From: JANXXV01 sp038230275
GTDB taxonomy: Bacteria > Acidobacteriota > Terriglobia > Bryobacterales > Bryobacteraceae
Direction: 5' to 3'
NCBI GenBank assembly: GCA_038230275.1
Contig: JBBRNO010000015.1
Span: 1-64,000 of the forward strand
Length of the DNA stretch: 64,000 nucleotides
Of this stretch, positions 44,010 to 55,145 are shown in pieces. The notes under the pieces are model-generated. The model had not been told where the DNA came from and did no database searches. It was given only the letters and a program-made list of their open reading frames with translations. The position numbers and the translations under genes were made by a program. Numbering within the stretch: the first letter of the stretch is position 1; every line of letters starts with the position of its first letter.

Positions 44010-44489
44010 ATGAAAACCACACCCTGTCTACTCCTCGTCTTCCTTACCGCGTCTTTCGCGCAAACCGTGCCAGACGGAAAACTCACCGTCGCCGGACAGA
44101 CCACGAAACTGACCCAAGCCTACGCCTATTCGACGAAAGGCTTCTTCGACGAAAAGAAAGATGACACGGTGGTTCTTCTCACCGACCGCGCAATCACCGA
44201 CGCGCAACTCCGTGACGGCTTCGCCCTGCGCCATCTAGCCGAAGAAGGCAAACTCACTTTTATTCAGGAGACCATCAACGCCGCCGGCCAGATCGTCAAC
44301 TTTACCGTCGGCAACAAGGCATTCAAAATGTCTCCGTCGGGCGGCTCTACTGAGCATCGTTTTGAGGGCAAGCTTGACAACAAGTCAATCGCCGGAAAGG
44401 TGTTCACCAGAGGCTTGCAGGAATCCTTTGGCGGCACGAAATACGAATACAGCGCCACCTTCCAAGCCCCAGTGCAATCGAAGAAGTAG
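44010..44489 (+). CDS. Secreted hypothetical protein
   Basis: A 159-residue protein with a Sec signal (MKTTPCLLLVFLTASFA). The mature part is a beta-rich domain with GKLTVAGQTTKLTQAYAY and DDTVVLLTDRAI, then EHRFEGKLDNKSIAGKVFT. No enzyme motif is seen. It is convergent with the next gene, 2 nt apart at the stops. Confidence 0.75.
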   Translation: MKTTPCLLLVFLTASFAQTVPDGKLTVAGQTTKLTQAYAYSTKGFFDEKKDDTVVLLTDRAITDAQLRDGFALRHLAEEGKLTFIQETINAAGQIVNFTVGNKAFKMSPSGGSTEHRFEGKLDNKSIAGKVFTRGLQESFGGTKYEYSATFQAPVQSKK

Positions 44490-44491
44490 CC

Positions 44492-45274
44492 TTACCGGTG
44501 CGGTTGCAGGATGATCTGCGATTCGGCTCCGAACTTCTTGCAGTCCGAGTAGATTTGCTCCGTCTCTGTGAATCTTCCGTTTTCATTGGGCGCGCTTCGA
44601 AGCAGAATGCGGGAAACCAAACGAGGCCCAAAACTGAAATCAAACTCCAGAATCACTGTGCTGCCCGGTCTTAGACTTGCCCAGGGCTTGCGCACCGTAA
44701 GCTCTTCCCTCAGGGTAAGCTTGGTGTCCTGGTCCACCCAGGCCAGTAGATCACTGCTGAGACCGCCGTCTGACGTGGTCACCGGCTCAGGTGCATCCAC
44801 CTGCAATGTTCCCAACACCAGCCACACTCTTCTTCCCCGCAGTTCTTCCGCGCGCAGGATCTTGAATGCGTGTGCGGGCAAAGCAGATTTCAAACCAAAA
44901 CCGATTCGCCGGTCGTTTGCAGTTTGATCTTTCCGCGGCGTGTTTTTGCGATACTGCAACTCCGCATCCATCCTCTCGTCTTCTTCACTGGCCTGCTTTG
45001 CCGGCAACGGTCTTCCAGCAATCGCAATCTTGCGGTAGTAAGGCCGGCCTTCCAGGATCGACGCTTCGTAGGTCTCCCATCCCGTCAGCTTTCTCTTGCG
45101 TCCTGCAATAGCAAAGTGCCGGATATCTTCCCTGCCAAGCCAGCTCGCTGCAGCCAGTTGATTGACATCCTCGGCTCGCACGCTTTCCTGCATCAGGCTT
45201 GTTGCGTCCGGCGCGCCAGACTCTCCGGGCAAACGGGCGCAAGCAATCAGGCAAACCGATAGCAGTCTCTTCAT
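44492..45274 (-). CDS. Secreted hypothetical protein, lipoprotein-sorting-like
   Basis: About 260 residues from ATG 45274 (MKRLLSVCLIACARLPGESGA), with a signal-like start. The body (about 40-260) resembles the LolA/LppM-like or outer-membrane-sorting beta sheet family: KLTGWETYEASILEGRPYYRK, GRRVWLVLGTLQVD and RPGSTVILEFDFSFGPRLVSR. The match is only structural in style. It overlaps nothing and faces the gene at 44.0 kb. Confidence 0.65.
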   Translation of the reverse strand: MKRLLSVCLIACARLPGESGAPDATSLMQESVRAEDVNQLAAASWLGREDIRHFAIAGRKRKLTGWETYEASILEGRPYYRKIAIAGRPLPAKQASEEDERMDAELQYRKNTPRKDQTANDRRIGFGLKSALPAHAFKILRAEELRGRRVWLVLGTLQVDAPEPVTTSDGGLSSDLLAWVDQDTKLTLREELTVRKPWASLRPGSTVILEFDFSFGPRLVSRILLRSAPNENGRFTETEQIYSDCKKFGAESQIILQPHR

Positions 45275-45312
45275 AGCCCTAAGGCGCAAAAAGATATTCT
45301 ATCGGGAAGCGG

Positions 45313-46737
45313 TTACTTCTTCGCGGCCACTTCCAGCAAAGTCTTGTAGATTAGTTCCGTGCCGCTGCGGAGCGATTCAATGCTGACGCGCTCGTCGTTG
45401 CCATGCATCCGCGTCAAATCCTCGGCACTGATCGGATAAGGATAGATGCCATACACCGGAATGCCGCGCATCCGCCACGCGAAGGAATCAGTGCCGGCCT
45501 GAAACAGATACGGTGTCACCGCCGCTTCCGGATAAACCGCCTTCGATTGTGAAACCAACGCGCGATATAGCTCGTTTTCTTGGGGCGAGGCGGTCATCGT
45601 ACTCATGCGCTTCATCAAATCGGTCATTCGTGAAGAGGCGCCAACCGCCGCAACGGTCACCTCCACACGGTCGTCCTGGATCACGCGCTTCAGCTCACCG
45701 ATCAAGTCCTCCACGTTCGTTCCGGGAATGGTGCGGAAATTGATGGTCGCCTGCGCGGAGCCGGGAATCACATTGCCGCGGAAGCCCGCGTTCATCAAGA
45801 CCGGAGCAATGGTGTTCCGCATGATGGCGTGCAGCAGCGGATCTTTGCCGATCTCAACGTCGGCTGCTTTCACCAATGCCGGATCCGTGCCTTCCGCCAG
45901 GTTTCGGAAGTGATCCGACATCGGCGGCTTGCTGGTCTTCGCCAGCGTCAGGAAAAACTCGCGAGTGCTGGGCGTCAACACTGGCTTCGTGTCATAGTCT
46001 GCGATCTTCGCCATTGCCTTGCTCAATGTGAAGATCGCGTTGTCCGGTCGCGGCATAGAAGAATGAGTGGACGTTCCGCGCGCCGTCAACAACAGGGAAA
46101 CTCCGGATTTATCGGCGGTGGAAATGCTGACGTAGCGCACCGTGCCATCCGGATTCTTCATAATCCAGCCCCCTTCGTTCAGCGAAAACTCACAGTCCAG
46201 CTTGTCCCAGTGGGATTCGGCCAGCCAGCTGGTGTTGTATTTCCCGCCTTCCTCATCTGCCTCGCTCAGGAAAATGATGTCGCGCGAAAGCGGAATCTTT
46301 TTCTTGGCAATCATCATCACCGCTTGCGCAAAAACCGCCAGCCCGCCCTTGAAGTCAATCGCGCCGCGGCCCATGACATAGCCGTCTTTTATCACGCCCG
46401 CAAATGGATCCACGCTCCACTTTTCGCGCTCCACTCCCACCACATCGGCATGAGCGGCTATCAGAATCGGTTTCTTGCTGCCATCGCCTCGCAGCCGTGC
46501 AATAAAATGCGCCTTGCCGTTCTCCGGCGTCGGGATGATGTCGATTTCAAATCCAAGCGGCCGGAACTTCTCTGCCAGAAACGCCGCCAGCTTTCCTTCC
46601 TCGCCCGGAGGGTTGCTGGTGTTGATGCGGATTACTTCCGCAAGCAGCAAGGCGGTATCGTTCGTCTCTGCGCCCGCGGCAACAACGGAGGTCAAGAACG
46701 AAGCTGCAACGCACATCAGCGGTAGAACAAATTTCAC
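45313..46737 (-). CDS. Exported M20 family metallopeptidase
   Basis: About 474 residues from GTG 46737, supported by GGAG 7 nt upstream and by the signal peptide VKFVLPLMCVAASFLTSVVA. Di-zinc ligands of the M20/M25/M40 clan are visible: AAHADVVGVE, GRGAIDFKGG, and EADEEGGK. The dimerisation (lid) domain lies in the middle (about 215-340). It probably removes residues from small peptides or acylated amino acids in the periplasm. A decayed TonB receptor fragment begins only about 55 nt upstream on the other strand. Confidence 0.9.
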   Translation of the reverse strand: MKFVLPLMCVAASFLTSVVAAGAETNDTALLLAEVIRINTSNPPGEEGKLAAFLAEKFRPLGFEIDIIPTPENGKAHFIARLRGDGSKKPILIAAHADVVGVEREKWSVDPFAGVIKDGYVMGRGAIDFKGGLAVFAQAVMMIAKKKIPLSRDIIFLSEADEEGGKYNTSWLAESHWDKLDCEFSLNEGGWIMKNPDGTVRYVSISTADKSGVSLLLTARGTSTHSSMPRPDNAIFTLSKAMAKIADYDTKPVLTPSTREFFLTLAKTSKPPMSDHFRNLAEGTDPALVKAADVEIGKDPLLHAIMRNTIAPVLMNAGFRGNVIPGSAQATINFRTIPGTNVEDLIGELKRVIQDDRVEVTVAAVGASSRMTDLMKRMSTMTASPQENELYRALVSQSKAVYPEAAVTPYLFQAGTDSFAWRMRGIPVYGIYPYPISAEDLTRMHGNDERVSIESLRSGTELIYKTLLEVAAKK

Positions 46738-46791
46738 AGAACTTCTCCGGAAAAAGTTGGAATTGCACGGACGCTGCAACGGGGAGTAGGA

Positions 46792-47550
46792 ATGACGGGA
46801 TCTGCTAACACCATAGACGACTGCCGCAGGGCCGTCAAGGAAGACCCGAGTTCGGGGTGCGGCGCCCTGGTGACCTTCCAGTGGTCCAAGGCGATCGACA
46901 ACTCATCGGAAACGCAGGCCTGGGAAATCGGCGACGTGTTGCGCAATACCTATGACCGGTCGAGCGATCGTTCCATCAGCGGCCACGATCTGCCGCGCAG
47001 CCTCGTTGCGGCTATCGTATATGAGCTTCCGGTTGGGAAAGGGAAGGCTTTTGGCGGCAGCATGAATAAGATAGCGAATGCCGTTTCGGGCGGCTGGCAA
47101 GTATCCACCATCGCCCGTTTCGCCAGCGGTCTTCCGTTGCAGGTCTCGGCTACCAACTCGTTGTCGGTATACGGCTTCAACGTGCTGCGGCCGAACTTTA
47201 CGAATCTGAAAGATCTGAACGTCAGCAATCAGGGACCGGATCAGTGGTTTAATACATCGGCATCGGTAATCTCCGCGCCCGCTCCGTTCACGCTGGGGAA
47301 TGCGCCTCGCTGGTTGCCGAACCTCCGCTATGGCGCCATGCAACAGGCCGATGTGTCGCTGCAAAAGAACTTCCACGTCTTCGAGTTCATGAAGGCACAG
47401 TTCCGCGCCGAAGCGTTCAACATCGCCAATTCTGTACAGTTCGGACGAGCCAGCACGACGGTGGGGGCATCCGATTTCGGACGCGTGACAGGCTACGCAC
47501 CGGGTGCGGGACCTAGAAATATTCAACTGGCGCTTCGCCTCGATTTCTAG
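46792..47550 (+). pseudogene. TonB-dependent receptor (Oar-like) C-terminal fragment
   Basis: The reading frame codes for the last about 235 residues of an Oar-type receptor. Recognisable parts are FQWSKAIDNSSE, RSDRSISGHDLPR-like (SSDRSISGHDLPRSLV), YELPVGKGKAF, GGWQVSTIARFASGLPL, and a terminal beta strand ending in an aromatic residue (NIQLALRLDF). Complete proteins are about 1000-1200 residues with a carboxypeptidase-like N-terminal domain. The first 20 codons do not fit the family, so the junction lies near 46840. No signal peptide or plug domain remains. Truncated by deletion or rearrangement. Confidence 0.85.
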
Positions 47551-47581
47551 CGGCGAACGGCGCGACTGGGAGGCGCGGCGT

Positions 47582-48514
47582 CTACCGCTCATCCATTTCT
47601 AACCCGGCCTTCTCTGTTTCCGCCACCGTACGGTGCGGGTCGTGGCAACTGCCGCACCAGAGTTTGCCTGCGCTGGATTGCCGGCACGCGCTCCGGGCGA
47701 GCTGTTCAAAGTGGCCGTTCACCGTTGTCGCACGGTCGGCGCCTTCCACGATGAAGACCACCACGGATTCACTCAATTTGTCTCCGGGACGGTACGGCCG
47801 CTGCTTGCCTGCGCGGGCAATTTCAACGGCTCCCGGCAGGTGGCAGTGAGCGCAGACGCTGTCCCGCCGCGCCGCATCCAGTTTGGCGGGATTGACAATC
47901 GCCGGTCCCCCGGAACGCTTGCCGTCCTTCATGCGCGCAATGTGTTCCTCCCCCGCTCCATGGCAACGTTCACAAGTGACACCGGCATTCAGAAAAGGAA
48001 GCGGAGCGTACCCGTTCGTAGTCGCCGCAATTGCCTGCACGCCGCTGGCATGGCAGTTCAGGCACCCCGGTTCCACCTCGCGAACCAGGTTCACGTCTTC
48101 GGTTCGTTCGAAGCCCGGCGACAGTCCGCAGCGTGCCGGAACCGAATAATAGGATACCGGCGCCTGAAAGAGGAACCCTTCAATAGACGTCAGGTAGCTT
48201 CTGCCCACGGCTCCCGATCCGATGAAGTAATCAAGGCTCCGCCGGCCCTCAATGCCGCCCTAGCGGAAATCACATGACGCCGTATTCAAATGCTTGGAAA
48301 GATGATACTGCGAAGTGCCCGCCGGACTGGCGAAGGTGGCATTCTCAAATCTCTTGCTGAATGTTCCGCTGCCCGTAGGTCCGCTGGATTGCGCCATTCC
48401 GGTAGCGGAGTAACTCTGAAAGATTTTGGCATGGCACGGTGCACAGGCCAGATTGTTGAGCGCAAGCCCACGCACCGTACCCATCAATAAAACGATGACA
48501 GCAAGAAACAACAC
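47582..48514 (-). pseudogene. Multiheme cytochrome c, interrupted by an in-frame amber codon
   Basis: One reading frame from ATG 48514 spans a signal peptide and CAPCH, then an amber codon at 48262-48260, then, in the same frame, GRRSLDYFIGSGAVGRSYL and four more CxxCH motifs (CLNCH, CERCH, CAHCH, CGSCH). Five haem sites in all. The homology runs through the stop without a shift, so a single nonsense change is the simplest cause. The C-terminus (ending KAGLEMDER) also seems short, as relatives usually continue past CGSCHDPH with more haem or TPR units. Confidence 0.8.
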
Positions 48515-48546
48515 AGATCCATCATGTTCCCGCTGCGCAAAGCTTT

Positions 48547-49497
48547 CTATGCCGGCGCCGCTGCGCGCCGCCGCCGTCCGCTGATCAGATAGATCGCCGC
48601 ACGCAACTCCAACAGCGGATCATCCGAAGGATCGATTCCATCCACTCGCGGGATGGGGTCGAAAATAATGTGTTTCTGTTGCTGAGCGTCGTCGGAAACC
48701 GGCTCCGTCAAAACCACCTTACCCAGCTCGAGCACAGTCCGGTTCTCCGGCCAGTGGACCGTGGCATCGTCCACGATATCGCCATCGTTCGCCAACTGAG
48801 CCATAATATGGAACGCTACCGGGCCTTTGCCAACTCTTTCCGCGATTTCATCAAACAGGAAATTCGCACTCTTGCCCGCGGCTGCGGCATCGTCCAAATG
48901 CTGGTTGCCGGCTTCGGGTACTATCCGGTAGCGTCCGTATCTCCTGACACCGCTTTCACTCGTGAAGCGCACGGCCGTGACACCGAAATACGATTCCCTG
49001 GCGAAGCTGGACGGGGCCGGCTTAGGCGTCTGCACAAATGCCAGCGCCTTTGGATGGGTACCCAGGAACTGTTCGATGGGAGATGGAGAAGGTGAGGCCG
49101 GCCCGCTGGACGCCGCTGCCCGCAAAAATTCCAGGAACTCGGCTCCTGTGCGGGTTGGAAATCCATCCGTCGAATGACTGATGATATCGGTGTGGATGCG
49201 TTCGGCAAGGTGGAACCGGATGGCAAGTCCGCGCGGATTAGCATTGGGATCGGTATCGGGAATCGACGGCAGGCCAGTCGAGTCTGAAAAGCGCACCGTT
49301 ACCGGAGTGGACTGCCGATGGATGTGCGGGGCCCGTGTAAGTGACGCTGCACCGGGCGAAGGCGTGAATGTTCCCGTCAGCATGGCGCCTTTGGCATGCG
49401 CTGGCCGAAAGCCGGGATGCGCTCCAAACATGGTCTCAAATTGGCGAATCAGATCTTCGCCGAGGGCGATAAGCTTCTCGTCATTGGGAAGCGGCAT
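48547..49497 (-). CDS. Catalase-related haem peroxidase (SrpA-like)
   Basis: A 316-residue protein of the small catalase group. The distal His motif is in RPAHAKGAMLTGTFTPS (His near 34), followed by the catalase fold signature TVRFSDSTGLP and DPNANPRGLAIRF, and the haem-ligating RxxxY in LELRAAIYLI near 297. No signal peptide, and shorter than monofunctional catalases (about 480). Relatives in this group peroxidise small organics or have catalase activity that is not well defined. Ends in a basic Arg-rich tail. Confidence 0.88.
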   Translation of the reverse strand: MPLPNDEKLIALGEDLIRQFETMFGAHPGFRPAHAKGAMLTGTFTPSPGAASLTRAPHIHRQSTPVTVRFSDSTGLPSIPDTDPNANPRGLAIRFHLAERIHTDIISHSTDGFPTRTGAEFLEFLRAAASSGPASPSPSPIEQFLGTHPKALAFVQTPKPAPSSFARESYFGVTAVRFTSESGVRRYGRYRIVPEAGNQHLDDAAAAGKSANFLFDEIAERVGKGPVAFHIMAQLANDGDIVDDATVHWPENRTVLELGKVVLTEPVSDDAQQQKHIIFDPIPRVDGIDPSDDPLLELRAAIYLISGRRRRAAAPA

Positions 49498-49545
49498 TGT
49501 AGATTCTTCCTATGAATTAATTTACTATCCTGCTGAGTGCCGGCC

Positions 49546-50669
49546 TCAGCGTCCAGGAGCGGCGGGCACGCCAGCGAGAATTCCGTTCAAGCGAGGCGCA
49601 ATCTCCAACATAGAGACCTCCTCTGTCTTTCCCGCCCGAATGCCAGGTCCCCCCAGCAGTAACACCGAACGGTATTCAGGGTGGCCCAGCCATAGGCCGT
49701 GTACTCCTCTCTCATGCGGTTTCCCGTAGCGGCTCTCCAGTGGCTTCACGGAAAACAGAAAGTCGGGGGCCGGTTCGTAGACCGCTACCGGCTCTGCGGC
49801 GCTTGGTATAAATCGATTCCACTCTTCTCTGGGGATCCGGCGGCCAATTCCGTTTGCCGCATCTTTGCCCAACTGTTCCAGCTCGGCTGCCTCCGCGGCG
49901 GTATTCGCTGAGATCAACCCGGGGTGAAATGTTTCCTGCCTTCGGGTGGACTTCTTGTCCACCGCCACAAACCATGGTCGGCGACGAGCCCGAATACCGT
50001 CTCGGGCGGTAGCGCGGCAAGGATCCGGCCAATCAACTCATCGGTGTATTCCAGAATCGCGTTGGACGCAGCGGAGAAAGGTCCCGTATCGTGCTCCTCG
50101 GCGTCCAGGTCCACCAAATGCACGGCTAGAAAGTCCGGCTGCTTGCGTTCCATCAGAAACAGCGCCGCCAGCGTGCGCGTGCGGTCGTCCATCCATTGCT
50201 GCGCGAAGGAAGGGAAGGCCGCCGCAATTTCTTCCACCAGCCCGGCGGTCGCGTACTTGCGAATAGCCCCCAGGTCCATCGCGCCGCCTTGCCGCTTTTC
50301 GAAATACTCGGGCAGGTTCCAGGTCACCGGGGCGTTCACCGTCACCGGCCCGTTGATCGCCGCGGAGGTCAAGCCTTTCCGGCGCAGGCTGCCGTGCATC
50401 GACGGTGGCACGCCGGTAGGCAGCGTAGTGTGTGCTGGCCGGGTAATTGCCGGAACTTCGCCCACCACACGCTCGCCCATTCGCTTTCACGCAGCAAGCG
50501 CCGCAGGTGGGGGATCTTCAGTCCCAATTTGTTCCGGTTTCGCAGATATGACATCCACTGACACCAGCACCACGCGCGTCTTCGGTTGTGCCGCCAAAGC
50601 GGAGACCAACATGAGCGTGGAGACCAGGAAAAGAGCTGCGCTTAGCAACCGCTTTACGTTGGAAATCAT
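49546..50669 (-). pseudogene. Type I phosphodiesterase/alkaline phosphatase superfamily protein, three frameshifts
   Basis: Homology is spread over four pieces in shifting frames. ATG 50669 opens a signal peptide and TRVVLVSVD. The frame moves near 50550 to LGLKIPHLRRLLRESEWAS, near 50475 to VVGEVPAITRPAHTTLPTGVPP..., and near 49975 (after VFGLVADHG) to VAVDKKSTRR...HPGLISAN. The last piece has LESRYGKPHERGVHGLW ending at 49546. The metal-binding DG(L/x) of the start and VADHG are characteristic. With three shifts no product of normal length can be made. Confidence 0.85.
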
Positions 50670-50700
50670 GGGGAAGAAGTACCACGCCTCCGTTACATTA

Positions 50701-53700
50701 TTAGGCATTGTCCAGCGACCGGTTTCCCACGGCCGCCGGCACCCAACGCATTAGAACCTCCTCCAGATCCTCGCAGCGAAATGGCTTAGTAAGGTAGTCG
50801 TTCATTCCCGCCCCGGTACATCGTTCCCGCTCCTCGCTAAGCGCGTTCGCGGTGCAGGCGATGATCGGCATAGTAACCCCCAGCATCCGCAACTGCCGAG
50901 TCGCCGAGTAACCATCCAACACGGGCATCTGGCAATCCATCAGTATCAGATCGACGTCGCCCGCCAAGCCGGCCCGAACCGCCTGCTCTCCGTCCTCGAC
51001 ATGGGTGACATGGCAGCCGCAGCGTTCCAACATCCGGCGCGTGATAAACGCATTCGTGGCATTGTCTTCGGCCACCAGAACGTGCAAGCCGGAGATCGAA
51101 GCATTGTCGGCCGGCCGTGCGATCTGAGTTGTTGGCGGCAGCAGCGTTTGCGGCAGCGGAATCGTCAGGACGAAATCCGCTCCCTCTCCGGCAATACTGT
51201 TTACATTGATTTTGCCCCCCATCGCTACCACCAGCCGCAGGCAGATGGAAAGCCCCAATCCCGTGCCCCCGAACCGCCGGGTAACCGACGCATCGGCCTG
51301 TGAAAACATATCGAACAGCCGCGGCATGTGTTCTTTGGGAATACCTGGCCCGGTATCGGCCACCGAGATCCGGACCACGCCGTCGCTCCACCGGACCTCC
51401 ACCCGAACTCCACCGGCGGGAGTGAATTTGACCGCATTGGAAACCAGGTTCGAAATCACCTGCCGCAATCGCCCGGGGTCGCCCAGTAGCGCCCGCGGTA
51501 CGGAATCATCAATTGCAACGGTTAGCGTCAAACACTTTTGCTCAATCACCGGCCGGAACAGCTTCGTTGTCTGTTCCACTAACTCGCGCAAATCGAAGGC
51601 GATGGATTCCAACGCGATTTTGCCAACTTCCAGTTTGGAAAAATCAAGAATATCGTTCACGATCGCCATCAGCGATTCGCCCGAAGAATTCACCGTGCGC
51701 ACCATCGCCGTTTGTTCGGTGTTCAGTCCGGTGGCCTCCAGCAGAGACAGCATTCCGATCACTCCGTTCATCGGTGTCCGAATCTCGTGGCTCATCGTTG
51801 CCAGAAAATCCGACTTGGCATTTGCGGCATCCTTGGCCATCTGGATAGCGGCTTCCAGCTCAACTGTGCGCACTTGCACGCGCTGCTCCAATTCGGAATT
51901 TCGATTGACTAGCGCGCGATGCCGCCACAGAAAGACACCGCCGGTCAGTAGAAAAAGTCCTAGCGCCGATGCAATGCGGAACGGCCAGGTCTCCCAGTAG
52001 AATGCGGCAACTTCAATGGGCAACTTGATCTCTTCGACGGAGGAACTGTTAGCCACTCGTACACGGAAACTGTACTTGCCTGCTCTTAGATCTGTGTAGG
52101 TGGCGCCCGTTTCCGCCCCCGCCTCGAACCAGTGTTGATCGAAGCCCTCCAGCATGTAGCTGAATCGGAAGTTCCTGCTTAACGCCAGATTTACGGCTTC
52201 GTAGTGCAGTTCCAGCCGTTCGGTCCGGGCCGGAATCCCCAGTACGGCTGTCAGCTTCACAGGGTTTCCGTTCACCTCTATCGCCCGGATTGCCAACTTC
52301 CCAGTAAGACGCGGTTCGCCCGCCAACCGTGCGGGATCGAAATAGATCAGGCCTCCCAGAGAAGGGAAGTAGATGCGGCCATTGGTAGCCAAAAGTCCTT
52401 TCTGGTCCCAGGCAATCCCAAAATTCAGACTCGGCAGTCCCTCTGTATTCGCATAACGCTGTTCCTGCGGTTCGGTAGCCCGTCCTTGCAAATATCGCAG
52501 CAAACCGTCTCGCTCTACCTGTAGAATTCCGTTCCGGGTGGATAGCCAATAGCGGCCTCGGCCATCGTCAATCGAACGGAATATCCAGTCGCTCTCCGAG
52601 TACGGAATGGCGTTTAGAAACTTATTCTGCTTCGGATCAAATCCCCACAAACCCCGGCTGCTGCCAAGCAGGAAAAGGCCTGAGGCGTCCTCCGTCATGT
52701 CCATCCAGCTCAGGCCAGCCACCGGTTTCTCCATCTTCATAAGGGCAACCCGCCCACCGCGCAGCCGCATCATTCCCCTGGCGATAGACAACATCCATAC
52801 CGTTCCGTCCTTAACCTCCTTAATAGCGCGCAGCCGAGGAGCGTCGTATTCCGCCAATACCCTCAGTCCGGACTCCACTTCGTAGGTCGCAACCACCAGC
52901 CTTTCCCCATCGCCCAGATAGTAGCGGCCCGACGGGCCACGGTATAGCAGCCTCACCGCCTTTCTCCGCTTGTCGATGGATATTAACTTTTCCGGCTCAC
53001 CAGCTGGTTGCCGCAGTAGACCTTCGTTCGTGGCGAACATCAGATCGCCGCCAGGAAGCTTGAGAATGCTTTGCACCCTAAGATTCCGTCTGTGATGAAA
53101 TCTCTTCAGTGCCCCAGACTTTCCTATTCGGTAGACACCGTCGGTGGACCCAACCCATAGCTGTCCGCTGTCGTCTTCGGTGACGCTGAGGGACTGTAAG
53201 TCCATCATCCCTGCTTTTTCGTTGTACCTCTCGAATAGGCGCTCCGATATCCGGACGACACCACCCCACTTTCTTCCGACCCAGATATTTCCGCGGCCAT
53301 CTTCAAGCAGTGTCGCCACTTCATCTCGCTCGTCGGTCTCCCAAATCGCCAAACACTCCGTCGTTGCGCCAGCTATCCGGCAGACTCCCATGTTTCCGCC
53401 TGTCCACAGAGCTCCGTGTTTATCCCGCAGAAGGATTGTCAGGGATCGCTGCAGCGCCGGCTCCGCTCCGCCAGCGGGAAGCACCACGTTATTCTCCCAG
53501 TGAAGCAGGCCCGCGGTTGAGCCAATCCATAAACCTCCGTTCCCGTCGGGCTGTATCTTTTCCATCACCAGCTGAGATACGCCAGCTTGCAAACCCATCG
53601 GCAGCGCTTCCCATTGCCCAGCGCGAATCCGGTACAAGGCGTCCCCAAGCAGGGCAAAGACCTCGCCATTCACCCCCAGACAGGCACTACGAATCCGGCC

Positions 53701-54237
53701 ACGGCGCGGCGGTCCAACAACCGTGGGTACCGGCAGTCCCACCTGTCCCGTCAATTTGCTGTCGTATAGCAGCAGGATGTCCGAGCGGACCAACATCACC
53801 CGGCCCGCTTGATCGCTTTCCAGGCTGAGCACATTCTCAGTTCCTGGCAGCTCGACTGCCGGTCGCTCGATCGTAAAGCGCGAACCAAGAAAGGTTCCAA
53901 ATCGATCTAACCGCGCCACGGCGAGACGGCCGGACACGGTTACTGCCCACACCTGATCAACGCCCGCCTGCACCACGCCTACGATGTCCCTCTCCGAACC
54001 AAACACAATTCCGTCGAGGACCTGCACCGGGACCGCTCCATCAAACCGCAGCAATCCATTGTGCGTTGCCACCCACAAATAGCCATCCGAACTCTGCGCG
54101 AACGCGGTAACCGACTCCTCAGGGAACCCACGCGCCACCGCCCACCGCTGCAGATTTGCCTCCCGCAATGGACGATCTAAAGGCAGACCGAAACAAACCA
54201 GCGTACTGATGCTGCCAAGGAACAGCAAAACCCTCAT
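50701..54237 (-). CDS. Reg_prop hybrid two-component sensor kinase/response regulator
   Basis: A 1178-residue one-protein signalling system. A signal peptide ([17 protein letters not shown]) precedes two seven-bladed Reg_prop propellers (about 30-680, with repeats such as [19 protein letters not shown] and [17 protein letters not shown]), a Y_Y_Y domain (about 690-750), one membrane helix near 770, a dimerisation domain with His816, the ATPase domain ([16 protein letters not shown]), and a receiver with Asp1101 and TKPF. The usual AraC-type C-terminal domain is missing, so output goes through another protein. In relatives such sensors detect glycans. It ends 31 nt upstream of the decayed phosphodiesterase gene. 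Confidence 0.93.
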   Translation of the reverse strand: MRVLLFLGSISTLVCFGLPLDRPLREANLQRWAVARGFPEESVTAFAQSSDGYLWVATHNGLLRFDGAVPVQVLDGIVFGSERDIVGVVQAGVDQVWAVTVSGRLAVARLDRFGTFLGSRFTIERPAVELPGTENVLSLESDQAGRVMLVRSDILLLYDSKLTGQVGLPVPTVVGPPRRGRIRSACLGVNGEVFALLGDALYRIRAGQWEALPMGLQAGVSQLVMEKIQPDGNGGLWIGSTAGLLHWENNVVLPAGGAEPALQRSLTILLRDKHGALWTGGNMGVCRIAGATTECLAIWETDERDEVATLLEDGRGNIWVGRKWGGVVRISERLFERYNEKAGMMDLQSLSVTEDDSGQLWVGSTDGVYRIGKSGALKRFHHRRNLRVQSILKLPGGDLMFATNEGLLRQPAGEPEKLISIDKRRKAVRLLYRGPSGRYYLGDGERLVVATYEVESGLRVLAEYDAPRLRAIKEVKDGTVWMLSIARGMMRLRGGRVALMKMEKPVAGLSWMDMTEDASGLFLLGSSRGLWGFDPKQNKFLNAIPYSESDWIFRSIDDGRGRYWLSTRNGILQVERDGLLRYLQGRATEPQEQRYANTEGLPSLNFGIAWDQKGLLATNGRIYFPSLGGLIYFDPARLAGEPRLTGKLAIRAIEVNGNPVKLTAVLGIPARTERLELHYEAVNLALSRNFRFSYMLEGFDQHWFEAGAETGATYTDLRAGKYSFRVRVANSSSVEEIKLPIEVAAFYWETWPFRIASALGLFLLTGGVFLWRHRALVNRNSELEQRVQVRTVELEAAIQMAKDAANAKSDFLATMSHEIRTPMNGVIGMLSLLEATGLNTEQTAMVRTVNSSGESLMAIVNDILDFSKLEVGKIALESIAFDLRELVEQTTKLFRPVIEQKCLTLTVAIDDSVPRALLGDPGRLRQVISNLVSNAVKFTPAGGVRVEVRWSDGVVRISVADTGPGIPKEHMPRLFDMFSQADASVTRRFGGTGLGLSICLRLVVAMGGKINVNSIAGEGADFVLTIPLPQTLLPPTTQIARPADNASISGLHVLVAEDNATNAFITRRMLERCGCHVTHVEDGEQAVRAGLAGDVDLILMDCQMPVLDGYSATRQLRMLGVTMPIIACTANALSEERERCTGAGMNDYLTKPFRCEDLEEVLMRWVPAAVGNRSLDNA

Positions 54238-54343
54238 GCATGGCTTATCGGCACTGGGCGCATGAGTCTGAAGATTGCGGGAATAACACAGGGTCTCGAC
54301 CGGATCTGGCTAATACAAGTTGAGAGTGAACCGAGGAGGCGAA

Positions 54344-55144
54344 ATGCCGTTATTGCAGGGAAAGAAAGTCTTGATTACAGGAGCGTCGTCCGGCATTGGC
54401 CAGGCTATCGCGGTGCGCTTTGCGCGCGAAGGCGCCGACGTCGCCATCAACTATCGCAGTGGCGCTGACCAGGCGGAAGTCACCAGACAGATGGCCCGCC
54501 AGGCGCGCACCAATGGAACCGGCCGGGAGCTTCTTGTCCAAGCCGATGTTTCGAATGAAGAACAGGTGAAGAGCATGTTCGCCAAAGTGATCGAACAATT
54601 CGGATCGATCGACGTTCTGGTGAATAACGCGGGCATTCAGAAGCCGTGTCCTAGCCACGAGATTGAGGCCGCCGACTTCGACCGCATCATCGCCGTGAAT
54701 CTGCGCGGCCCGTTCCTGTGCGCGCGCGAAGCCATCCGGCATTTTCTCCCGCGCGGCGGCGGCGTCATCCTGAACAATTCCAGCGTTCATGAGATCATTC
54801 CCAAGCCGAAGTACTTGAGCTACTCCATCAGTAAAGGGGGTATGGAGAACCTCACCAAGTCCCTGGCGCTGGAGTATGCAGGCAATGGGATCCGCGTTAA
54901 CGCCGTCGGCCCCGGCGCCGTCGTAACCCCTATCAATAAAGCGTGGATAGACAACCCGAAGGCGCGCGGCGAGGTGGAGAGCCACATTCCCATGGCGCGT
55001 GCGGCGGCTGCCGACGAGATCGCCTCGGTATTCGCCTTTCTCGCCTCGGATCAGGCTTCGTATGTCACCGGCCAGACCATATTCGCCTGCGGAGGCCTCA
55101 CGCTCTACCCGGAATTCCGTGTAGCTTGGTCTTCAGGAGAATAA
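54344..55144 (+). CDS. SDR family oxidoreductase (glucose 1-dehydrogenase-like)
   Basis: A 266-residue classical short-chain dehydrogenase: TGASSGIGQ for the coenzyme, NNAG, the catalytic NSSVHE Ser and YSISKGG Tyr-Lys. Residues near 38-45 (NYRSG) suggest NADP preference. ATG 54344 is chosen over an upstream GTG because GAGGAGG (54333-54339) is correctly spaced. It starts a compact plus-strand operon and lies 1 nt before the next SDR. Substrate unknown; similar proteins oxidise sugars or reduce quinoid compounds. Confidence 0.9.
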   Translation: MPLLQGKKVLITGASSGIGQAIAVRFAREGADVAINYRSGADQAEVTRQMARQARTNGTGRELLVQADVSNEEQVKSMFAKVIEQFGSIDVLVNNAGIQKPCPSHEIEAADFDRIIAVNLRGPFLCAREAIRHFLPRGGGVILNNSSVHEIIPKPKYLSYSISKGGMENLTKSLALEYAGNGIRVNAVGPGAVVTPINKAWIDNPKARGEVESHIPMARAAAADEIASVFAFLASDQASYVTGQTIFACGGLTLYPEFRVAWSSGE

Positions 55145-55145
55145 G

